NCBI GenBank assembly: GCA_000934455.1
Contig: KN887982.1
Coordinates: forward strand, 2,633-30,211
Origin: Apostichopus parvimensis
Lineage: Eukaryota; Echinodermata; Holothuroidea; Aspidochirotida; Stichopodidae
DNA length: 27,579 bases
Reading direction: 5' to 3'
Part shown: piece after piece, positions 20,974 through 27,579 of the stretch
Numbering within the stretch: position 1 is the stretch's first letter
Layout of the letters: each line of letters opens with the position of its first letter
Position numbers and translations under genes: made by a program
The notes under the pieces: generated by a model
What the model saw: the letters and a program-made list of their open reading frames with translations, nothing else
Told to the model about the DNA's origin: nothing
Databases searched by the model: none

Positions 20974-22260
20974 ATCTTTTTTTTACCATGTCCTCTCTAG
21001 AGTTTTGTACTTGCACAACCCCTCAAAATTATAAGACGGTATATATAAGTCAAAAATGATTGACATATACGTAACAAACATGTCAAAAAGTTAACCTTTT
21101 ATATGTATCTTTACAGTATAATACTACGTAATAATACTATCTCACTGATAATCTCACTGATATGGAAGTTGATATGGAGTATGGAAGCTGATATGGAAGT
21201 TGTACGAGTGTTTCAATATAGAACAAATCATTGGACGGGCTGAATAAGATTCATGAAAACAATGCTCGCATATCAAGTACCCCCCCCCCCCCTATTCCGT
21301 TCTGATCTCTCAATTTTCTCTTCTTTCTTACACGGCGATCTGAATTCCGCTTTTCTCGGAATGTCGCAAAATATTACGTTGCATTTTTACAATCTGAAAC
21401 TACTAGATTTTAGTATCCTTCACTCATTGCTGTATGTTTACATGCAGTAACGTTTTATAAAAAAAACATTAAGAGTGATTTTGTCCATATACTTTAATCT
21501 TACAGAACTATTCGAATATTCTCTATTAGTGTATATAAGGATACAGTATTGTAGTATATAGCTGGAGTCCCAGTTGTTCATGTTTTGTACGAAGTGTATA
21601 TTATTTCAGACATTTCTTGCTTGAAAATATATTAAATCAAATTTAGATGAAGAAATAACGGGGATAATATAAAGAAAAAGTTTTTTCCAATTGAATACCT
21701 GAAGTTGATCTATTTAACGTTATTTCCGTTGTCCAATTATCAACTATTTTAATATCTTATTAATATAAAAAAGTGACCTTGTTGCCTTTATTCCCAATTT
21801 TTGATGAAGAAGGTATTTTTCTTCAACGTTAGCAAAAATATTAATACAATCCTGATTTAATGAAAACTTAGCATGTGTGTCTCGTTTTTGCAAGCCAGTA
21901 TTGTGCCTTTATATGTACCTGTGAGAGAATATCTTGAATAATAAAACAAATTTATGGTTGAGTAATAAGGGACAGACGGGGTGACATTCTGGTAGAAGAG
22001 GCAACAATAATAAAATAAATCTGACCAACGTTTGGGAGCGGGAGCAAGAAGATGTCTGTAAATTTATGTTGTTTTAAGTTCTTTCTGTTTATCACAATCT
22101 AATTCAAATGCTGCCATCAGCTAAGTGCATTTTACCGATTATGTTGTCACTATTATTTATTTTATATTTACTGGTAAAGACATACAGAGGGCAGCTTAGC
22201 TCAAATAAGCTGACCAGAATGCATGAGCAATATCTGTAAGAAAGATGCACAATCTCTTAC

Positions 22261-22319
22261 CTGCCATAGACCGGTCTGTAGATTCAGGCGACGAGAACCA
22301 AAAACTCGAAGGTTCCATA
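22261..22319 (-). CDS. Candidate first coding exon, minus strand
   Basis: On the minus strand an ATG in good context (A at -3, G at +4) opens MEPSSFWFSSPESTDRSMA and runs into a near-consensus donor (GGCAG|GTAAGAGATT), leaving in phase 1. An acceptor (TATATTCATCAG) lies one base before the ATG, so the exon may follow a 5'-UTR intron. The protein is not recognised and no downstream exon could be joined with confidence. Confidence 0.4.
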
Positions 22320-22500
22320 CTGATGAATATAATGAACGAAATTGATGAAATTGCAAGTGCAATTTAAATCTCTCTCTTGGGGGGGGGGGGGGGGCTGGAA
22401 TGAAATATTAAACATTATATTCACCGGATTTATGTTGGCCCCCGATGATACCGTCATATCAGCTAAGAAATCAATGTGGTTGATTCCTTAAGTTTGATCT

Positions 22501-22712
22501 TATCAGTTTACTATCATTATCATCTCAGTAATAGATCTGATCGGTTTACAATCCTTATATCTCAGTAAGATTACCGATCAGTTTACTATCATTATCATCT
22601 CGGTTTTATACCTGATCAGTTTACAACCATTATCCTCCTAGTTACATAACCAATCAGGTTAGAATTGTTGTCATCCCATTAGCATAACTGATCAGTTGTA
22701 CACTTATCCTAC
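22501..22712. repeat. 38-bp minisatellite, about 5.5 degenerate copies
   Basis: Units follow TGATCAGTTTACTATCATTA then TCATCTCAGTTATATACC, with 36-39 bp spacing and increasing decay at the right edge. A G16 run lies shortly before it (22379-22394). Confidence 0.8.
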
Positions 22713-23345
22713 ATAAAAATAACATATGTGAAACAACTCAAATAGGAGTGAATCTTAAACTTAATTAAGAAAACAAATCATAATAGTCGAGTATTTGATG
22801 CTCAGATCAAGAATAATCATCTATGAGACGATGAACTGATCAGAGAACACTCAACATCAGTGACGTCATCACAGATCTTGAAAGCCAATAATTTAAATGT
22901 TGATAATAGAAAAAATAGTATTTGGGTTTATGGAGCTACAAGCCTAGACAAATCATCGTCATAATCACGTGATCACATTTCCAATGTCCTGAGAGTATGT
23001 CAGTTGTGTAAACTAAGGTTTATATTTCTTGTTTCCAGTCACTTTCTTAGGTATGTTTGTTTTCAACTGTATTAAGACTAAATACATCAATCTCTCTACT
23101 AGTACCGTTTATGGAGGAGGAAGGTATGTATAATCTAACATCGTGTTATTATGACTTGACATGCACAATTGTAACATTGAACAATAACGCTGTCCAAATT
23201 TCTGAGAAGTTTTTAAGAAACTTACATGATAGTCTGTTATCAACAGAAGTGCAAATGGAGACAAACAACACTTACGTGCAAACACATATTAATGAAGATA
23301 CCATATCATTATAAATTATGTTTTGTGTCGTGGTTTGTCTTTCAG

Positions 23346-23441
23346 ATCATCAATAAGGCCGTGACAAAACTACAACACGAACTAAAAAGAAAAATCAGCA
23401 GCAATTGTATAACAATTACAATAATTGCTGAATTGAAATAG
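23346..23441 (+). CDS. Candidate terminal exon, plus strand
   Basis: A good acceptor (GTGGTTTGTCTTTCAG) is followed by an open frame in phase 0, IINKAVTKLQHELKRKISSN onward, ending in TAG after 31 residues. The start looks helical and charged. The upstream sequence is also open in the same frame back to 23226, so the splice is not required. Two very short exon-like islands lie upstream (23039-23050 and 23103-23123), each between an acceptor and a GTATGT donor. Their phases do not all agree with this exon. No family was recognised. Confidence 0.25.
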   Translation: MINKAVTKLQHELKRKISSNCITITIIAELK

Positions 23442-24231
23442 AACAGACCATTGTAACGTCTCTTTGTTTCTGTTTGTTTCCATCTTCTGATTTTGGAATG
23501 TGAATGCAAGTCTAGGCTATCGCAACCGATCTTACAAAGATATCATAATTGCAGTGCGTACTCTTTTAATAACCGGCCGTTTTAAAGGTTCACAACTACC
23601 CACCTGCTATAATTAAAAGCAGGTCCCTAGTTTACGGTTATGATTCAGTAACAATTCTGGTGACGATACAACAAATGCTCATTTCCACTAAACTCAAGAA
23701 ACACGTAACTAGTTTGAATATCCACGATAACTTCTTTTTCATAATAGACTACCATGGCCTGCAACATAGGTGCATCCATGGCAATTTACTTGATCCAAGG
23801 GAAGGATGGAAACTTTCTCTTGAGCATCATGAATAAGAACATTGAACATTCAATAAAAAAACATAATTGATATTTTTTGGGAATTTACTCGTTGACCGAT
23901 GAAGAAGACTAATTGAATTGTATCTACTCTGAATTGCTCTCTTAACTACTACTTGCAAGGTCAATGGATACTCTTAGAAACACAGTAAGCTGCCTTACTC
24001 AAACATATTGAATCTTTTTAGGACATTTTAGCATCTCAGCGAAATTCAAAGAAAATGTTAAGTTCAAACTGCGACAGATACTACGCGTTATAGGGAGTAA
24101 AGTATCCATCGTTACCTCATCAAGTATATAATACCGATGTGAAACTGTATCGAATCGATAAACAGTATGTATATTGATAGTGTAACGTCACTTCCCTGTC
24201 TGTAGGGACAGTCTTTAATGATGGGGTTAGA

Positions 24232-24669
24232 AGTAGTAGTAGTAGTAGTAAGTTGAGTCTCGTCTATACGACATGCTCAGTGATTAATCTCCGCCACGTA
24301 TCACAATCTTGCGCAAGGTCTATTGCTTCCTCGAAATTGTTATTATTAACGTCCTTAAATTGCGACTTTATTTTCCAAGCAAGGTAGTCACGGGCCTTCC
24401 TACTGGTTTAGCAGTATGTTTCAGTGCTTCTCTTAAAGCAACCTTTGCTGGAGCGTCCTCCTGGAGTCTTGCTACATGACCGAAAATCTCAATCTTCTAT
24501 GTGCGACTATAGATGACCAAGGTGTTTGGTTGGTTCCATTGTAGAACTCATCGTTTGATAACCATTTTTTATTGGTCCATCTAATGTTGAGAATATTTCG
24601 AAGTAGTCTCCTTTGAAAAGTGTCAATTTTGCGATCAAGATCCTTCGTTGTGCTCCACAGTTCGCAATT
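24232..24669 (-). mobile_element. Non-LTR retrotransposon (LINE) 3' end, decayed
   Basis: Minus-strand translations in three frames line up as one protein tail. They are NCELWSTTKDLDRKIDTFQ and RRLLRNILNIRWTNKKW, then (frameshift) FGHVARLQEDAPAKVALREA, then (frameshift) FEEAIDLAQDCDTWRRLIT and a stop at 24264-24266. The CELW...IDTFQRRLLR.ILNI.W...GH..R.....PA..AL pattern is the post-reverse-transcriptase tail of LINE polyproteins. A (TAC)n microsatellite immediately follows (24232-24251), as LINE 3' ends often have. There are two frameshifts and no reverse transcriptase core, so it is inactive. 23442-24231 shows nothing else. Confidence 0.75.
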
Positions 24670-24844
24670 GATGATGGGGTTGGCGAAAGAGAATTTCGAC
24701 TAAAAGATGACAATGGAGAAGATGCTAAAGTGCTCGTGGCACATTGGTATCGTTTATTCAGACTTCCGTCTCCTTATTAGGTTCATTAAATGTTCTTACA
24801 CTTATCCTTGATTACGCTGAACGTAACTGTTACCGCAATTCCTC

Positions 24845-25086
24845 AACGCGGCGTCTAAACGCAGCGTAGAACACGGCACTAAACGCAACGCCCAACGAAA
24901 CGTCCAACGCGGCGCCACACGCAGCGTATAACGCAACGTACAACGCGGCACCCAACGCAGCGCAGAACGTAACGTATAACGCGGCGCTAAACGCAACGCC
25001 AAACGCAACGTCCAACGCGGCGCCACACGTAGCGTATAACGCAACGTATAACGCGGCGATAAACGGAACGCCAAACGCAGCGTCTA
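24845..25086. repeat. CpG-dense 12-bp repeat with a 108-bp higher-order period
   Basis: Twenty units follow AACGC(A/G)(A/G)CGNNN. A nine-unit (108-bp) pattern recurs: CGTCCAACGCGGCGCCACAC at 24901 recurs at 25009 with one change. Each unit holds two or three CpGs, in a window that is otherwise AT-rich. Two minus-strand frames are open across it simply because the period is a multiple of three. Confidence 0.95.
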
Positions 25087-25599
25087 AATATGAAAACAGA
25101 TTCAAAGCTACAGGTTTAACTTAACGGTGTCTGCAATGCCGTTAAAAGATGTAAATATACTAAGAACCAATCGATGGACTAAATGGCAGTAATGTATCTT
25201 TCTGATAGCTGACCTAGGCTATTTACTAATGTTCCTACTTACGGACTAACTGAAATATATCCAATCACAGCAGAACACTGATCTCTACTAAAGTACACAA
25301 ATTGTCACGCAGTTCAGAGCGCTACTAAATAACGTAAAATGATAACAGTCGGTCAATAACGTTACTCCTAAATAACTGGGCGTAATCTCCCTCAGTGCAA
25401 TAGCGCAGTTTGCTAACAATTTATACAACTCACAAATATATTCAATAACATTCTGAGCGCTTACAATATCTACGAACAGTTATACACGGTGCCGTGGTAT
25501 TAGAAACCTACCAACTTGGATACAAGTAAATGATATGATAACGTACCGTACGTAGACGTCTTGAGAGATTTTGTCAAAGAGTCCCACGCCGCACGTACC

Positions 25600-25616
25600 A
25601 TCAGTTCCTTTTATAC
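25600..25616 (-). promoter_or_regulatory. Possible TATA-type core promoter, minus strand
   Basis: On the minus strand GTATAAAAGG (25607-25616) is followed within about 30 bases by a CpG-containing stretch (GTACGTGCGGCGTGGGAC). Further on, GTTG|GTAGGT resembles a donor. No gene could be followed from it. 25087-25600 and 25617-27579 hold no other supportable feature; the latter has C- and G-runs near 27046-27064 and at the window end. Confidence 0.15.
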
Positions 25617-27579
25617 TAGCCTGAACAATGGCTTAACGCGCACGAGAATGTTCTACTTCAAAGTACACCGCCTCAGAGTTGCGGTCACCAGTCTTCCGGG
25701 GACCGAAAGGCCACAATTGCTTACGTCATAGTAAACAACTTAGGAGGATAACGGGGATTTCCCGGCAAAGAATTATAACATTACTTAAACAGTCAATACA
25801 GCTTAAAGAATAGCTTTCAAAGTTTCAATACTACGCAAGTTCGGTTACAATAGCTTGAAAATGTAACTAATACTTATATATCAGATCCAAATTAAAGCCT
25901 TTTTTATGCATTTCGCTTTGCAGATTTACAGACCAAAATATGTAAATTAGATATTTTTCTTTGATTGTTTAATGTTATCAAAGGGTGCGATGCGAAATCC
26001 TCAGAAGCTACAGAATTTTGATCTCTTATAGCGAGTTCAACCACAACAACTACGTGTACATAAGATAGAGGAATTAAATTTCTCTGGAAAATATTTGAAG
26101 CAATGGTTGGTTCCAGGGGAAGCGCCTCGGAGACCACATGTTATAAATAAATGATATTTCTCTAGAATGTATTCCAAGCAGGCTGGTGGGGATCCGTTGG
26201 ACTTACGCTGCAGCGTTTTGCAGATATATTGAAGAAATTGTGAAACACTGAAATCTATTTATGAGAAGTGCTCAATTTTCAGCGGATTGAAGTGCAAGGC
26301 CCTGTTGAAGGGGTGGGGCCAAGCATCAGGAATCTGCTGCATTTTATTTACCTAATATTATCCAAATTTGGGGAAATATAGACGTAAGGGAGTAACAGAC
26401 AAACCGATTCTGTTTTCCTTTCTTCGTTTTTGTATTATAACTCTTACTTTCTTAAGTGTACGACCATAATAAATTTATCTTCAATTTGTCAACCGACTTG
26501 GCATCAATTTGAGACCGAGCGGTGTGACACCCATACCACTGTTTGTATACCTATGGGGTCGCGTTCTCGAATGATAATAGTGAAATTCTATTTTCCTGTT
26601 TCCAAGTACAGAGTTAGTGTAAACAAAGAACACTTTCAATATAGTATTAGTCTCACTAGACGTTCACTCTTAACTTTACGATTTACAAAAGAGGTTCATA
26701 TGATAAGGAAAATACATAATTAAATGTGTACTGATAATTTAACTCAGTTTCTGCTTGGTTGCCATGACAACTGTGTGAAACACACGAAATAGGGGCCCAT
26801 TCTGGAACAGTTAATGAGTGACACACTATTGTATACCTCCGTGCTTTAATTCCTCTATAGAAGTGAACAATAAATAAAATATGGTTTTAAATTCACATAT
26901 AATTCAAAATGCTTTCCTTCATATCATTACCCACTTTTTATTTATACTATTATTTTTTTAAGGCAAATCATGCATGGATATTAGTTTTCGCCAATACATA
27001 TAGATTTTACTATTGTCAAGCGCCCATCGCGGGGGTGATGGGATGTCTCCCCCCACCCCCCCCCCAAAAAAAAACACTACTACGCATTTCAAACTAACTC
27101 AGAGTAGTTATAGCCCAATGTTGCGTTTCGACTTAGATATTGGACATAATATAAGTCAAACTATACATCAGAGGTATCATTTGAAGTCTAAACTTCCCCT
27201 TTTTCCACAGATTCCCCACCCCCTCCCCTCCTCCCCATATATTATGTCGGCTTTGACGACCCTCTCTTCCTGTACAACACTGCAGAACGAGTGTCTTATT
27301 TTTGCCTTTATAAAGTCTTTATAGTAATGTTACCCATCAGAATATTTTGAGTACGATACATCTAGTACAAACAGTTCCGATAGATGTTTGGTCTCAGGTT
27401 AGTTTTCGTCTATATTTTAATACACTTTGCAGCAATTTCAGAGAAACAAAATCTTCGTTTGCAGAACTTGCAAAATAATTAAATTACACTTCGCGGCGTT
27501 ATTCTGCAATTCAGATTGAAAGAATGGTTTTAAGCGGAGGTGTGGATTTGTTTAAATGTGTGTGTTTGTCGGGGGGGGG

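Noticed and set aside
24802-25105. Arg/Leu-rich and Ala-rich minus-strand frames
   Set aside because: They are low-complexity readings of the 12-bp CpG repeat.
26430-26723. 97-codon plus-strand frame
   Set aside because: No domain, no splice support and unremarkable composition. It is within chance length for AT-rich DNA.

Overview
The window is AT-rich eukaryotic DNA, almost certainly from an invertebrate animal. It has spliceosomal exons, a tRNA-derived SINE with a clean box B, a Penelope-like retroelement fragment, a LINE tail, many minisatellites, long poly-G/poly-C runs and a 95-base assembly gap (15561-15655). The style of the SINE body and of the repeats suggests a marine invertebrate, but the sequence alone does not fix the species. 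No bacterial-type gene, tRNA gene or rRNA was seen.

The one convincing gene is on the + strand and occupies roughly the first 5.3 kb. It is the 3' part of an ataxin-2-like gene. Two exons (4662-4753 and 4992-5172) encode an LsmAD domain followed by a short basic, NLS-like tail and a stop. There are AATAAA signals just after. Upstream lies the striking part: seven consecutive 45-nt exons (1193-2604), each with its own acceptor and donor and each starting and ending in phase 1. Each encodes a version of the same 15-residue repeat (A)TFLYDEKREEADIP. They sit on a tandem repeat of about 172 bp that includes the intron. An eighth, diverged unit is fused to the exon that leads into LsmAD (3813-3934). 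All junctions are frame-compatible, so any number of repeat exons could be included or skipped without breaking the protein. A minus-strand SINE interrupts one intron of the array. The Lsm domain expected upstream is not visible and probably lies before the window.

From 5.3 to 8.3 kb there are decayed retroelements: a Penelope-like GIY-YIG endonuclease end (+), a possible reverse transcriptase remnant (-) and a possible BEL/Pao protease remnant (-). From 8.4 to 10.5 kb there are three unrelated simple or minisatellite blocks: a 27-bp array, a pyrimidine-rich tract and a 51-bp array. From 10.5 to 24 kb the window is mostly non-coding. It holds a few short exon-like islands with good splice signals (10720-10744, 13103-13138 and 22261-22319 on -, and 23 kb on +). 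It also holds diverged duplicated segments (about 17.5-18.7 kb and 19.4-20.8 kb, with a partial third copy near 14.6-15.1 kb), a palindromic TACGTACGTA cluster and a 38-bp repeat.

From 24.2 to 25.1 kb there is a decayed LINE 3' end (-) with a microsatellite tail, and then a CpG-dense 12-bp repeat with a 108-bp higher-order period. The last 2.4 kb shows nothing recognisable apart from homopolymer runs. Most open frames in the window are chance readings of repeats or introns.
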